A stretch of DNA of 64,000 nt, taken from contig NZ_JADKYS010000005.1 in NCBI RefSeq assembly GCF_015354345.1, positions 1 through 64,000 on the forward strand. Direction: 5' to 3'. Positions 51,274 to 60,876 of this stretch are shown piece by piece; positions within the stretch are counted from its first letter, which is position 1; each line of letters starts with the position of its first letter. The DNA comes from Methylophilus sp. 14. Lineage in GTDB: Bacteria > Pseudomonadota > Gammaproteobacteria > Burkholderiales > Methylophilaceae. The notes beneath the pieces were generated by a model. It made no database searches and was not told where the DNA came from. It worked only from the letters and a program-made list of their open reading frames with translations. The position numbers and the translations under genes are program-made.

Positions 51274-52131
51274 ATGAGCGCTCATATTATTGATGGCAAG
51301 CAAATTGCCGGTCAACTGCTAGAAGATATTAAAGCCAATATCGATCAACGTGTGCAGGCCGGAAAACGTGCGCCCTGCCTCGCGGTGATTTTAGTAGGCG
51401 ATGATCCTGCTTCTGCTATTTATGTGCGCAACAAACGCCTGGCTTGCGAAAAAACAGGTATCGTTTCAGTCGCACACAACTTACCCTCCAGCACATCTCA
51501 AGAGGAATTGTTTGCGCTGATTAGGCAGTTGAATGCGGACAATGGAACGGATGGCATTCTGGTGCAATCGCCATTGCCACACCATATAGATGAAACAGAA
51601 ATCCTGGCCCTGATTGATCCAGCCAAAGATGTCGATGGTTTTCACCCTTACAACATTGGCCGCCTGGCGGTACGCCAGCCCTTGCTGCGCTCCTGCACAC
51701 CTTATGGTGTGATCAAAATGCTGCAAGCCAGCGGCATCGCTCTCAAGGGCCTGGATGCCGTAGTGGTGGGCGTCTCCAATCATGTCGGCCGCCCCATGGG
51801 TCTGGAGTTGCTATTGGCCGGTTGCACCGTGACCAGTTGCCACCGCCACACCAAAGACCTGGCTGCGCATATTGGCCGCGCCGACTTAATTGTGGCCGCA
51901 GCGGGCAAAGCCGGCCTGATCAAAGGGGAATGGATTAAACCTGGCGCGATTGTGGTCGATATTGGTATTAACCGCTTGCCGGATGGCAAGATTACCGGCG
52001 ACGTGGATTTTGCCGTTGCCAGCCAGCGCGCCAGCCATATTACCCCGGTGCCAGGTGGCGTTGGCCCGATGACCGTCGCCACCTTAATGGAAAACACATT
52101 AAAAGCGCTGGAACTGCGCGAGCAAGTCTAG
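51274..52131 (+). CDS. folD: Bifunctional methylenetetrahydrofolate dehydrogenase / cyclohydrolase
   Basis: A 285-residue FolD that interconverts 5,10-methylene-, methenyl- and 10-formyl-tetrahydrofolate using NADP. Signatures are the [14 protein letters not shown] catalytic region (Tyr and Lys), [13 protein letters not shown], and the NADP-binding [17 protein letters not shown] where many relatives have GRS-x-VG-x-P; here GVSNHVGRP is a mild variant. The C-terminal [19 protein letters not shown] is typical. In methylotrophs this enzyme also serves one-carbon flux. The ATG at 51274 is used; the frame extends upstream through the tRNA genes and is not coding there. Confidence 0.96.
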   Translation: MSAHIIDGKQIAGQLLEDIKANIDQRVQAGKRAPCLAVILVGDDPASAIYVRNKRLACEKTGIVSVAHNLPSSTSQEELFALIRQLNADNGTDGILVQSPLPHHIDETEILALIDPAKDVDGFHPYNIGRLAVRQPLLRSCTPYGVIKMLQASGIALKGLDAVVVGVSNHVGRPMGLELLLAGCTVTSCHRHTKDLAAHIGRADLIVAAAGKAGLIKGEWIKPGAIVVDIGINRLPDGKITGDVDFAVASQRASHITPVPGGVGPMTVATLMENTLKALELREQV

Positions 52132-52163
52132 CCGCTGCCAGTTTAACGCCCATAAAAGAAACT

Positions 52164-52191
52164 TTGCATGGTGGTTAAACTGGTGTACACT
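52164..52191 (+). promoter_or_regulatory. Candidate promoter of dksA
   Basis: TTGCAT (52164-52169) and TACACT (52186-52191) with a 16-base spacer, about 85 bases before the dksA ATG and downstream of the folD stop. Confidence 0.5.
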
Positions 52192-52275
52192 CGCGCGATT
52201 GTTGATTGACGTAATGCAGTAAACCACGCCTTTTTTGGCAATAACTATTCAGTAGTTTCGTTGTTTGGAACCATC

Positions 52276-52698
52276 ATGGCAGATACCGTTAACAAATCCT
52301 TCACCCCTTACCAGCCAGCCGCCGGTGAGGAATACATGAACAAAAAGCAGCAGGATCACTTCCGCAAAATCCTGAATGACTGGAAATCCGAACTGAGTCA
52401 CGATATTGACCGTACCGTGCATACCATGCAGGACGAAGTGACCAGCTTTGCTGACCCGAATGACCGCGCCAGCCAAGAGTCTGACATGGCGTTGGAATTG
52501 CGTAACCGCGACCGCGAACGCAAACTGATCAAGAAAATTGACGAGACCCTGCGCAATATTGACAGCGGTGATTATGGCTACTGCGAAGGTTGCGGCATTG
52601 AAATCGGCCTCAAACGCCTGGAAGCCCGCCCGACGGCCACTTTATGCATCGACTGCAAAACACTGGACGAAATGCGCGAGAAACAAGTCGCAAAATAA
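52276..52698 (+). CDS. dksA: RNA polymerase-binding transcription factor DksA
   Basis: A 140-residue DksA that enters the RNA polymerase secondary channel and works with ppGpp on stable-RNA promoters. The coiled-coil tip acids Asp60 and Asp63 are in [11 protein letters not shown], and the zinc finger has Cys103, Cys106, Cys124 and Cys127 (YCEGCG, LCIDCK). The ATG at 52276 (MADTVNKSF) is taken over a TTG five codons upstream. It stands alone between its own promoter candidate and a strong terminator. Confidence 0.96.
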   Translation: MADTVNKSFTPYQPAAGEEYMNKKQQDHFRKILNDWKSELSHDIDRTVHTMQDEVTSFADPNDRASQESDMALELRNRDRERKLIKKIDETLRNIDSGDYGYCEGCGIEIGLKRLEARPTATLCIDCKTLDEMREKQVAK

Positions 52699-52720
52699 TC
52701 TTGGCAAGCAATGCATCATA

Positions 52721-52748
52721 AAAAAGGCTGCAGTATTGCAGCCTTTTT
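52721..52748. terminator. Bidirectional terminator between dksA and dgt
   Basis: 12-bp perfect stem AAAAAGGCTGCA (52721-52732) / TGCAGCCTTTTT (52737-52748) with a GTAT loop and one more T. The A and T arms give a U tract either way, ending dksA and the convergent dgt operon. Confidence 0.92.
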
Positions 52749-52762
52749 TATTGCCTCCAGCG

Positions 52763-53887
52763 TTACCAGCTTTCTTCCACAGCAAACAAGCGTCGGTGCT
52801 CCCGAATCGCATAGCGGTCCGTCATGCCAGCCACATAGTCAGCGACGGCACGCGCCTGATTCTGCTTGGCAGCTAATTGATACTCATCCGGCATCAGGGC
52901 AGGATTATCCATAAACGCCGTAAACAATTCTTCAATAATGCGGCGCGCCTTGGCGCTCATGCGATTGACACGATAGTGCTGGTAAAGATGCTTGCGCAAA
53001 AACTGCTTGAGCTCCAGGTTTTTTTCATCCAGCGCCTGGCTAAAGCCAACCAGATAGTCAGGCGTCTTACGCACATCGTCAATACTGGCCGGATTCAAAG
53101 CGGCAATGGCCTGCTGGCTTTGCTGGCATAAATCGACCACCAGCACATTGATCATGCGGCGTATGGTTTCATGCACCAGCCGTTTTTCTTCTATGTCACC
53201 ATACAGTTTTTTGACTTCGGCCATGTTTTCGGCAAATAGCTGGATACCGGACAACTGTTGAATCGTAATCAAGCCTGAGCGAAGACCGTCGTCTACATCA
53301 TGATTGTTATAAGCGATTTCATCGGCAAAATTGGTGACTTGCGCCTCCAGGCTGGGTGATTCGCCGCGTAAAAAACGCTCGCCGACATCACCTAGCATCT
53401 GTGCATTTTTGCGTGAGCAATGCTTGAGGATGCCTTCACGCACTTCAAAAGTCAGGTTCAGGCCATCAAAACTGGCATAGCGGTTTTCCAGCACATCTAC
53501 GACGCGCAAGGACTGCAGGTTATGTTCAAACCCACCGTAGTCGCGCATGCAATGATTGAGTGCATCTTGCCCGGCGTGACCAAATGGCGTGTGACCAAGG
53601 TCGTGCGCCAGCGCAATCGCTTCGGCCAGGTCCTCATGCAGCCCCAGTGTACGTGCAATCCCCCGGGTGAGTTGTGCCACCTCGATACTATGGGTGAGCC
53701 GGGTGCGGAACAGGTCGCCTTCATGATTGACGAACACCTGTGTTTTATACTCCAGGCGGCGGAAAGCCGTGGAGTGGATAATACGGTCGCGGTCGCGCTG
53801 AAACACATTGCGCAACGGTGACTCTTGCTCACCGACCTTGCGGCCTCGCGTCTGTTCAGGATGGGCGGCAAACCGGGCTAAGGTCAT
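52763..53887 (-). CDS. dgt: Deoxyguanosinetriphosphate triphosphohydrolase-like protein
   Basis: A 374-residue HD-domain dNTP triphosphohydrolase. The metal residues are in [31 protein letters not shown] and the later [13 protein letters not shown]. The N-terminus [31 protein letters not shown] is typical of the Dgt type 2 group. It hydrolyses dGTP or other dNTPs to the nucleoside and triphosphate. It is the last gene of the pilM-to-dgt gene row, 15 bases after aroB. Confidence 0.94.
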   Translation of the reverse strand: MTLARFAAHPEQTRGRKVGEQESPLRNVFQRDRDRIIHSTAFRRLEYKTQVFVNHEGDLFRTRLTHSIEVAQLTRGIARTLGLHEDLAEAIALAHDLGHTPFGHAGQDALNHCMRDYGGFEHNLQSLRVVDVLENRYASFDGLNLTFEVREGILKHCSRKNAQMLGDVGERFLRGESPSLEAQVTNFADEIAYNNHDVDDGLRSGLITIQQLSGIQLFAENMAEVKKLYGDIEEKRLVHETIRRMINVLVVDLCQQSQQAIAALNPASIDDVRKTPDYLVGFSQALDEKNLELKQFLRKHLYQHYRVNRMSAKARRIIEELFTAFMDNPALMPDEYQLAAKQNQARAVADYVAGMTDRYAIREHRRLFAVEESW

Positions 53888-53902
53888 GTCGAGTCTCTGT
53901 GC

Positions 53903-54982
53903 TTACACCGTGAGCGACAGCGTCTGTTTTAATTTATCAGCGTCATAATCTGCCGTCATCACCGCCTTGCCAATATCCTGCTGCAAGATCAGCCGGATAC
54001 GGCCATCGGACACTTTTTTGTCCAACTGCATCAGGCGCAGATACTCGTCTGCACCCAGGTCTGGGGCGTCTATGGGCAACTTTGCTGCCTGCATAATGGT
54101 TTTAATGCGGGCAATTTGCGCCGCATTGAGCCAGCCCATGCGCTGCGACAGATCTGCCGCCATCACCGTACCTGTCGCCACGGCTTCCCCGTGCAGCCAA
54201 ACCCCGTAACCCATGGCATTCTCAATGGCATGGCCGAAAGTATGGCCCAGGTTGAGCAAAGCACGCTCGCCCTGTTCGTGCTCATCAGCCACCACCACCT
54301 CAGCCTTATTCTGGCACGAGCGATAGATCGCATAGCTGGCAACGGCGGTGTCCAACGCCATCAGGGCGGACATATTGGTTTCCAGCCAGTCAAAAAAGTC
54401 TGCATCGCGAATCAGGCCATATTTGATCACTTCGGCGATCCCGGCTGACAACTCGCGTTGTGGCAATGTTTTCAAGGTATCAATGTCAGCCAACACCAGT
54501 TTGGGCTGATAGAACGCACCTATCATGTTTTTGCCCAGTGGATGGTTGATGCCGGTTTTACCACCGACGCTGGAATCCACTTGTGACAACAAGGTCGTCG
54601 GCACCTGGATAAACGGCACGCCTCGCAAATAGGTGGCCGCGGCATAGCCGGTCAAATCTCCAACCACACCACCGCCCAGGGCGATTAGAGTGGTATTCCG
54701 CTCACAGCGATTTTGCAGCAAATGATCATAGATGATTTGCAAGGTCTGGTTATTTTTGTGCGCTTCACCATCCGGCAGAATAATTTCAATCACGCTAACA
54801 CCCGCGTCGCGCAAGGGCTGCGCAATCGCCTGCATATATAACGGCGCTACCGTGGTGTTACTGACAATGGCCACTTGCTTGCGTTTGAGGTAGGGTAAAA
54901 TAAGCTCTGCCTGCCCCAGCAGGCCACTGCCGATATGAATAGGATAGCTACGGTCAGCCAGGCTGACGGTTAAGGTTTGCAT
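53903..54982 (-). CDS. aroB: 3-dehydroquinate synthase
   Basis: A 359-residue AroB, second step of the shikimate pathway, using NAD and a divalent metal. Signatures are [39 protein letters not shown] and [17 protein letters not shown] (metal histidines), with [10 protein letters not shown]. The start overlaps the aroK end by 13 bases, so the two are translationally coupled. Confidence 0.96.
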   Translation of the reverse strand: MQTLTVSLADRSYPIHIGSGLLGQAELILPYLKRKQVAIVSNTTVAPLYMQAIAQPLRDAGVSVIEIILPDGEAHKNNQTLQIIYDHLLQNRCERNTTLIALGGGVVGDLTGYAAATYLRGVPFIQVPTTLLSQVDSSVGGKTGINHPLGKNMIGAFYQPKLVLADIDTLKTLPQRELSAGIAEVIKYGLIRDADFFDWLETNMSALMALDTAVASYAIYRSCQNKAEVVVADEHEQGERALLNLGHTFGHAIENAMGYGVWLHGEAVATGTVMAADLSQRMGWLNAAQIARIKTIMQAAKLPIDAPDLGADEYLRLMQLDKKVSDGRIRLILQQDIGKAVMTADYDADKLKQTLSLTV

Positions 54983-55512
54983 GATGGCTCCACCGCATTG
55001 AGGGCGTTTTCAATTTTTTGGATAATCACCGACACTGGCTGATGTCCGGTATCAACAATCAGGTGTGCAGTTTCGGTATAAAGTGGATTGCGTGCGTGAA
55101 ACAACTGCTCCAGCTTGGCTTTCACATCCACATTTTGCAGTAAAGGACGGTTTTTATCGTTGCGCGTGCGCAGATACAACTCATTGACGTTGGCGCGCAG
55201 ATAAATCACATAGCCATAACGTCTGAGAATGTCTCGGTTCTCCGGCGCGATAATCGCGCCCCCGCCAGTAGCGAGCACAATATTATCCTGCTGCGCAAAC
55301 TCTTCCAGGGTCAAGGTTTCGCGCTTGCGGAAGCCAGCTTCCCCTTCTAACTCAAAAATAGTCGGAATCTTGACGCCGGTGCGCTGTTCAATCACATGAT
55401 CCGTGTCGTAGAAGGTCTTGCCCAGACTTTTGGCAATCAATTTGCCAACCGTGGTCTTGCCTGCCCCCATCAAACCGATCAAAAATATGTTGTTTGGTAT
55501 TTGCGCACCCAT
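54970..55512 (-). CDS. aroK: Shikimate kinase
   Basis: A 180-residue AroK that phosphorylates shikimate with ATP. It has the P-loop [12 protein letters not shown], shikimate-binding [30 protein letters not shown] and the GGGAI loop, and [11 protein letters not shown] in the lid. The ATG at 55512 (MGAQIPNN) directly follows the T run of a terminator hairpin and has no ribosome site of its own; a TTG at 55524 lies inside the hairpin. It overlaps aroB by 13 bases. Confidence 0.94.
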   Translation of the reverse strand: MGAQIPNNIFLIGLMGAGKTTVGKLIAKSLGKTFYDTDHVIEQRTGVKIPTIFELEGEAGFRKRETLTLEEFAQQDNIVLATGGGAIIAPENRDILRRYGYVIYLRANVNELYLRTRNDKNRPLLQNVDVKAKLEQLFHARNPLYTETAHLIVDTGHQPVSVIIQKIENALNAVEPSCKP

Positions 55513-55539
55513 AAAAAAGCCCAACTGTTTCAGTTGGGC
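55513..55539 (-). terminator. Terminator between pilQ and aroK, abutting the aroK start codon
   Basis: On the minus strand, stem GCCCAACTG (55539-55531) / CAGTTGGGC (55527-55519) with an AAA loop, then six T (55518-55513) and immediately the aroK ATG. It is a well-formed rho-independent terminator that could also work as an attenuator for the aromatic genes. Confidence 0.85.
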
Positions 55540-55594
55540 ATTTTAAGGCAAAGCCTGTCGGCTGTCAGTAATCGCGCACGTTTGTGTACGCTAA

Positions 55595-57844
55595 TTAGTT
55601 CAAGGCCAGTGTTTCATCCATCACTTTAGGGGTGATAAAAATCAGCAACTCGGTTTTATCTTCTTGCTTGGTGTTGCGTTTAAACGCGTAACCGACCACA
55701 GGCAAGTCACCAAAGAAAGGTACTTTGTCGGTCGATTTGCGAGAAACCTGCTCGTAAATCCCACCCAATACCACGGTCTCGCCGTTGCCAACGAGGACCT
55801 GCGTTTGTACGTTTTGCGTATTAATCGCCACACCACCGGGCAAGGTTTCACCACGACTGTCTTTGCGTACATCCAGATCCATAATAATTTTCTGGTCTGG
55901 CGTAATTTGCGGGGTCACCTCCAAACTGAGCTCAGCCTTTTTAAAGCTGACTGCAGTTGCACCACTGCTGGTGGCACTTTGGTAAGGAATCTCCACCCCC
56001 TGCGCAATACGCGCTTTCTGCTGGTTGGCCGTGGTCACGCGCGGACTGGAAATCACCTTACCACGTGAATCTGCTTCCAAAGCGGATAATTCAAGGTTCA
56101 GCAATAAATTGGCCGACAACTTGAGCAAACTCAGCGCAATACCGCCATAAGCGTTGGTCACTGGCAGGTTGGACATCAAATCAGGCTGGCCATTGGAGCT
56201 AACGGTGTAGTTACCCAGCGTCGCACTCTGTACGGTCCCCCCTTGCGTACCCAGTGTATAAGTCCCAGTACCGCCTGCCGTTGTCGGTGCAGTATAGGCA
56301 GTGGCTTTGTTGCCTAGCGAACCACCGATAGACAGATTGGTATTGCTCCCTGGTGTCCCAGTTTGCGAAATACCAAAGCGTGCACCCAAGGCTTTAGAGA
56401 AGGTATTGGAAGCGATCACCATACGCGACTCGATCATGACCTGTTTCACCGGCACGTCCACCTTGTTAATGATGGTCTGAATTTCGTCCAGTTTTCTTGG
56501 CGTATCCTGCACAAAAATGGTATTGGTGCGCGCATCAAATGTCACGCTACCACGTTGCGACAGAATGCGGTTCATACGACCAGCCGATGCGCCACCTGAC
56601 GAACCGGTAGACGTGCCAGACGTCGAGCCACCTGAACCACTGGTGCCGCCGCCAAGCAGCATATTCCTGAAGTCCACCGCCTTCTGGTATTTCAATGAAA
56701 ATACTTCTGTACGCAAGGTTTCCAGCGTCTCGCGCTCCGCCTCAGCCGTGAGCTGCGCTTTCTCTTTGGCGGCAAACTCTTCTGCTGGCGCAATCGAAAT
56801 CACACTACCATTGACACGCATGTCCAGGCCTTTGCTTTTCATGATCACATCCAGCGCCTGGTCCCATGGCACATCTTTCAGGCCGATGGTTACGCTGCCA
56901 GACACTGAGTCGCTGACGACGATGTTCTTACCGGTGAAGTCAGCAATCACTTTCAATACATCCCTGACGTCTACACGTTGGAAGTTCAGAGACAATTTTT
57001 CACCCGCATAGCCTTGCTTGGAGCCTTGGATGAGTTTGTTAGGGTCTTTTGCCAATGGGCGGATATCGACTACCAGGCGCTTATCGGTCTGGTATGCAGA
57101 CTGCTCCCAATCCCCTTGCGGCTCAATCACGACTTGTGCCTGGTTGTGATGCCGTAACGCATCCACATACAACACAGGCGTATTAAAGTTGATCACATTC
57201 AGGCGGCGTTGCAAGGCTTCTGGCAGTTCAGTATCGGCAAAATCGATTACCACCGTTTTCCCCGCATTGCGCACATTGACGCCCACACGGTTATCCGACA
57301 AATCCACCAAAATACGGCCTTCACCATTTTTGCCACGCACAAAGTCTATCTTCTGGATTTTGTGGCCAGCAGACACTTCCTGCTCAGAAAAGCGCTTGGC
57401 GGCCACAGCCGCAACAGGTACCTCAGCGCCTTCTTGCGTCAGGCCCACCAGCAAGGTTTGCTCCTGCAACTGTAATTGATGCTGGACCGGCTTGGATAAA
57501 TTTAATACAACACGGCTGCGATCACTCGCCTGTGCAACCTGTACTGACTTCAATACTCCCTGATTCACCGGCAACACATTTTTACCGGTAGCGTTGACGG
57601 TATTGGGAATATCAAACACGATTCTGGGCGGATTACTCAAGATGAAACTGACCGGTGCTGCCGCCAATGGCTGCGACAGTTGCAGTTGCACATCCAGGCG
57701 CCCTCCCGGCTGCGCTGTGACATCTACCGCCTGCAACTGGTTACTGGCCGCGGGCACCTCCGCCGCCATGCCAACACCCTGTAGCGCCAGCGCCACAGAC
57801 AAGAATGCCACCCTGGCCATAAAATAGCTTAAATTTTTCATCAT
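55595..57844 (-). CDS. pilQ: Type IV pilus secretin PilQ
   Basis: A 749-residue secretin. It has a signal peptide (ending about GVGMAAE), two AMIN domains (about 35-130 and 160-265) that hold it to peptidoglycan, an STN-type domain (VLKVIADFTGKNIVVSDSVSG), N-domain repeats, and the C-terminal secretin (ITTANQQKARIAQGVEIPYQSATSSG; GNGETVVLGGIYEQ; KVPFFGDLPVVGYAFKRN; ELLIFITPKVM). A serine/glycine-rich loop (about 400-428) interrupts an N-domain. It ends the pilMNOPQ operon and overlaps pilP by four bases. Confidence 0.96.
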   Translation of the reverse strand: MMKNLSYFMARVAFLSVALALQGVGMAAEVPAASNQLQAVDVTAQPGGRLDVQLQLSQPLAAAPVSFILSNPPRIVFDIPNTVNATGKNVLPVNQGVLKSVQVAQASDRSRVVLNLSKPVQHQLQLQEQTLLVGLTQEGAEVPVAAVAAKRFSEQEVSAGHKIQKIDFVRGKNGEGRILVDLSDNRVGVNVRNAGKTVVIDFADTELPEALQRRLNVINFNTPVLYVDALRHHNQAQVVIEPQGDWEQSAYQTDKRLVVDIRPLAKDPNKLIQGSKQGYAGEKLSLNFQRVDVRDVLKVIADFTGKNIVVSDSVSGSVTIGLKDVPWDQALDVIMKSKGLDMRVNGSVISIAPAEEFAAKEKAQLTAEAERETLETLRTEVFSLKYQKAVDFRNMLLGGGTSGSGGSTSGTSTGSSGGASAGRMNRILSQRGSVTFDARTNTIFVQDTPRKLDEIQTIINKVDVPVKQVMIESRMVIASNTFSKALGARFGISQTGTPGSNTNLSIGGSLGNKATAYTAPTTAGGTGTYTLGTQGGTVQSATLGNYTVSSNGQPDLMSNLPVTNAYGGIALSLLKLSANLLLNLELSALEADSRGKVISSPRVTTANQQKARIAQGVEIPYQSATSSGATAVSFKKAELSLEVTPQITPDQKIIMDLDVRKDSRGETLPGGVAINTQNVQTQVLVGNGETVVLGGIYEQVSRKSTDKVPFFGDLPVVGYAFKRNTKQEDKTELLIFITPKVMDETLALN

Positions 57845-58371
57845 TGATGTTCCTGCAGTTCCAATGTTGTCATTTGCTCAGACCACTCACCGCTCCCAGG
57901 GTCTTGAATCGTCTCTTTGATTTTTAATTCATACTTCAATGTCTGACGGTTTTCTGTCAGTGCCGTAATGACGCCAAACTTCTCCCCTAGGTGCGAGCCA
58001 GGTTTGACCTGATACACCAGGTTATCCGGGGTCTGGATAGTGGCAAACATGCTGTTCTTTTTGCTTAATACGCCGACAAACTTGAGGTTCTCTAGCGGAT
58101 AGGCTTCCAATGGCTCCTTGCGTCGCGTCAGGTCAGGCTGGTTAGTGTTCTGCACTGCCGCTTTGCGGGGCACAAACGGATCATGCAGCGTGCTATCCGC
58201 GTTATATTGCTTGGGGGCAAACCCTTGCACTTGAGGCAACGGCTCTACCGGTGCCCCCATGGTCTGGCTGGCCTCTTCCATAAAGCGGGTCAAATCGTCA
58301 TCTTGTGATGAGCCGCATGCGGACAGCAATAGCGTTGGAATCAGGGCAATTAAGTAGTGGTTACGCATCAT
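57841..58371 (-). CDS. pilP: Type IV pilus lipoprotein PilP
   Basis: A 176-residue inner-membrane lipoprotein with lipobox LLSAC (Cys19), a flexible linker, and a C-terminal beta domain (LENLKFVGVLSKKNSMFATIQTPDNLVYQVKPGSHLG). It links PilN/PilO to the PilQ N-domains. It overlaps pilO and pilQ by four bases each. Confidence 0.95.
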   Translation of the reverse strand: MMRNHYLIALIPTLLLSACGSSQDDDLTRFMEEASQTMGAPVEPLPQVQGFAPKQYNADSTLHDPFVPRKAAVQNTNQPDLTRRKEPLEAYPLENLKFVGVLSKKNSMFATIQTPDNLVYQVKPGSHLGEKFGVITALTENRQTLKYELKIKETIQDPGSGEWSEQMTTLELQEHQ

Positions 58372-59012
58372 TTCTTCCCTGCCTTACTCTCCTGAGCCTT
58401 ACGTGCAGCCACCTCTTCTGCATCCAGGTAACGGTAAGTTTTTGCCACGGCCTCCATCACCAGCATATCCTTGTGCGGCTGCTTATCCTCTTTACCGGCA
58501 GGCTGTATCTGCAAATTGTGTAGAGTCACGATACGTGACAGTTTGGCCACCTCTGTCACAAAAGCCCCCAGCTCGTGGTAATGCCCCAACACCTTGATAT
58601 TGATGGGCTTCTCGGCATAAAACTCGGCAAAAATTTCCGGCATCGGCACAAAGCCTTCAAACGATAAGCCCTGGCTCAAGCCAGCCTGGTTAATATCGGT
58701 CAGCAAGCCATCCATTTCAGATTTGTCCGGCAACTGCTTGAGCAGGGTGCCAAAGGTGCGTTGGATATCAACGACCTGTTGCTCATAGGCTTTAATTTTG
58801 ACTGCCTGTACTTTTTTAGCCAGGTATTCGTCACGCAGACCCTGCTCTTTTTCTTGTTCGGCTTTCAATGCCTTCAGGTTAGGGCTGAGCAAAAACACGT
58901 AGCCCAATACCAGCAATGCACCAGCCAAAATCGCCAGCAACACGGCTTTCATCGGTAGCGGTAAATTACCGGCCGTTTTTAAGTCAATATTATTAAAATC
59001 TGAAAGTTGCAT
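58368..59012 (-). CDS. pilO: Type IV pilus alignment protein PilO
   Basis: A 214-residue bitopic protein: a membrane span at about 25-45 (MKAVLLAILAGALLVLGYVFLL), a coiled coil (about 47-100) and a ferredoxin-like periplasmic domain (VLGHYHELGAFVTEVAKLSRIVTLHNLQI). It pairs with PilN. It starts six bases after pilN and overlaps pilP. Confidence 0.95.
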   Translation of the reverse strand: MQLSDFNNIDLKTAGNLPLPMKAVLLAILAGALLVLGYVFLLSPNLKALKAEQEKEQGLRDEYLAKKVQAVKIKAYEQQVVDIQRTFGTLLKQLPDKSEMDGLLTDINQAGLSQGLSFEGFVPMPEIFAEFYAEKPINIKVLGHYHELGAFVTEVAKLSRIVTLHNLQIQPAGKEDKQPHKDMLVMEAVAKTYRYLDAEEVAARKAQESKAGKK

Positions 59013-59018
59013 TCTCGC

Positions 59019-59612
59019 TTATCCTTTGGCCCCGGCAGGCTTATGTTTAGCGGGGTCCTCTTTGGCAGTTTCGCGTTTTAAAGATACCCGCAACACAAAC
59101 TCATATTCTTTGATACCCAGTGCATTGGTGTTGGCCTTGATTTCAACCAGATTAGGGTTGTGCATAATCGGCGAAGCGCCAAGGTTATGAACCAGCGTGG
59201 CAATCCTGGCATTGGTGTCAGCCACGCCCTTGAGTTCAATCTCATCTTCCAGTTGTTTGACGCTCTTGAGAAACACGCCTTCTGGCAACTGCCTGGCTAA
59301 CTCATCCAGAATCGATACTGCCTGGTTACGGTCACTCTGCAAGCCCTCGACAATTTGCTTGCGCTCCAGCACATGTTTAATCTGCTCTTTCAAATTGCCG
59401 ATGATGGCAATTTCCTTGTCCAGGCGCGCCATCTCATCCTGCAGGCGCTGGTTACGTGCCTGCTGCGCATCCATTTTGCTATGAATATAGCTCCAGCTCA
59501 CAAACAGGATGGCCGCAGCGGCAATGGCCACCAGCGACGCCATAAGCCCAAACTCGCGCTGGCGCTCGGCACGCTTGATTTGACGGTGAGGTAACAGGTT
59601 AACTTTAATCAT
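59019..59612 (-). CDS. pilN: Type IV pilus assembly protein PilN
   Basis: A 197-residue protein with the conserved N-terminal MIKVNLLPHRQIKR, which binds the groove of PilM, one span (about 22-43), a coiled coil, and a ferredoxin-like domain (LPEGVFLKSVKQLEDEIELKGVADTNARIATL). It overlaps pilM by four bases. Confidence 0.95.
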   Translation of the reverse strand: MIKVNLLPHRQIKRAERQREFGLMASLVAIAAAAILFVSWSYIHSKMDAQQARNQRLQDEMARLDKEIAIIGNLKEQIKHVLERKQIVEGLQSDRNQAVSILDELARQLPEGVFLKSVKQLEDEIELKGVADTNARIATLVHNLGASPIMHNPNLVEIKANTNALGIKEYEFVLRVSLKRETAKEDPAKHKPAGAKG

Positions 59613-60682
59613 GCATCCACTCCCCGCAGGGCGAGGCCACAGGCAATCATCAGTGCTGGCGCATCTGTTTCAAGCTGTGAAGACTTGATCTTGTTTGCCA
59701 GCGCCATCCCCTTGAAAGCATTGGCCACCAGCGTATGCACACCAGTTTTCTCTTCTATCAATGGCGCTAGGCCTTCGGTCGCCGAAACGCCACCGGCCAG
59801 CAACACATGGTCGACCTTGTTATATTGGGTAGAGTTGGTGAAAAAGGACACGGCACGCGCCGCCTCACCCGCCAGGTTTTGCAGGAAAGGTTGCAATACC
59901 TCAGCCTCATAAGACTCAGGCAAGCCGCCCTGACGCTTGGCGATTTCACTCTCTTCAGGCGACAGACCAAACCGGCGCTGGATCTCCTGTGACAGCATGG
60001 CGCCACCAAAGGCTTGCTCCCGAGCATAAATCGACTGTGTACCGACCATGACATTGACATGGGTCACATGCGCACCGATATCCAGAATCATGGTGACGGT
60101 CTTTTTGCTGTGTTGCGGCAACTGTTTGAGAATCTGACGATAGGCAGTTTCGGTAGCATAGGCATCCACGTCCATAATGCTCACCTTCAGGCCAGCTTCC
60201 TCTGCCACGGCAACCCGGTCATCAATTTTTTCTTTCTTGGCCGCCACAATCAACACTTCAACTTCATCCGTGCTTTTGCCCATAGGACCCAGCACCTGAA
60301 AATCGAGGTTCATTTCTTCAAGCGGGAAAGGAATATACTGATTGGCTTCTGACTCCACCTGCAACTCCAGGTCTTCGTCACGCATGCCAGCTGGCATGAT
60401 CACACGTTTGGAAATCACCGCGGCTGTTGGCAATGCCAGCACCACCTGTCGCGCGCGCGATCCCAGCAAACGCCAAGCCGAACGCATGGTGTCAGCCACC
60501 AGCGCCAAATCGTTAATATTGCCATCACTGATGACCCCTTTAGGCAGGGTCACATTGGCATAGCCATCCAGTCGGAATTGTTGTTTGCCCACGGCGCTCA
60601 GTTCCACCATTTTGATGGCGGTTGCGCTGACATCTACACCAATAAAACTGGTTTTTTTGCGTTGTAAAAAGCCCAGACTCAA
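59609..60682 (-). CDS. pilM: Type IV pilus actin-like ATPase PilM
   Basis: A 357-residue actin-like cytoplasmic ATPase that anchors PilN. It has GVDVSATAIKMVELS near the start, the phosphate-binding ILDIGAHVTHVNVMV, and VLLAGGVSATEGLAPLI. The start is TTG at 60682, supported by AAAAAGGG (60698-60691) eight bases away; no ATG is suitably placed. It heads the pilMNOPQ operon and is divergent from the PBP1A gene. Confidence 0.95.
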   Translation of the reverse strand: MSLGFLQRKKTSFIGVDVSATAIKMVELSAVGKQQFRLDGYANVTLPKGVISDGNINDLALVADTMRSAWRLLGSRARQVVLALPTAAVISKRVIMPAGMRDEDLELQVESEANQYIPFPLEEMNLDFQVLGPMGKSTDEVEVLIVAAKKEKIDDRVAVAEEAGLKVSIMDVDAYATETAYRQILKQLPQHSKKTVTMILDIGAHVTHVNVMVGTQSIYAREQAFGGAMLSQEIQRRFGLSPEESEIAKRQGGLPESYEAEVLQPFLQNLAGEAARAVSFFTNSTQYNKVDHVLLAGGVSATEGLAPLIEEKTGVHTLVANAFKGMALANKIKSSQLETDAPALMIACGLALRGVDA

Positions 60683-60876
60683 CTGTATTGCCCTTTTTTA
60701 ATATTTGGATGCTCGTTAGCTTATGCATCAACCATGCCAACTCACACCATTTCATGGCGACAAGCAAATTCCCGGCCTTAATGGTAGCCAGAAGAATGCT
60801 GATTATTTACATGATTCCATAATTAACTGCCATTGAATTGGCAAAAAAAGATTACAATTCATGGGTAATTCTCACG

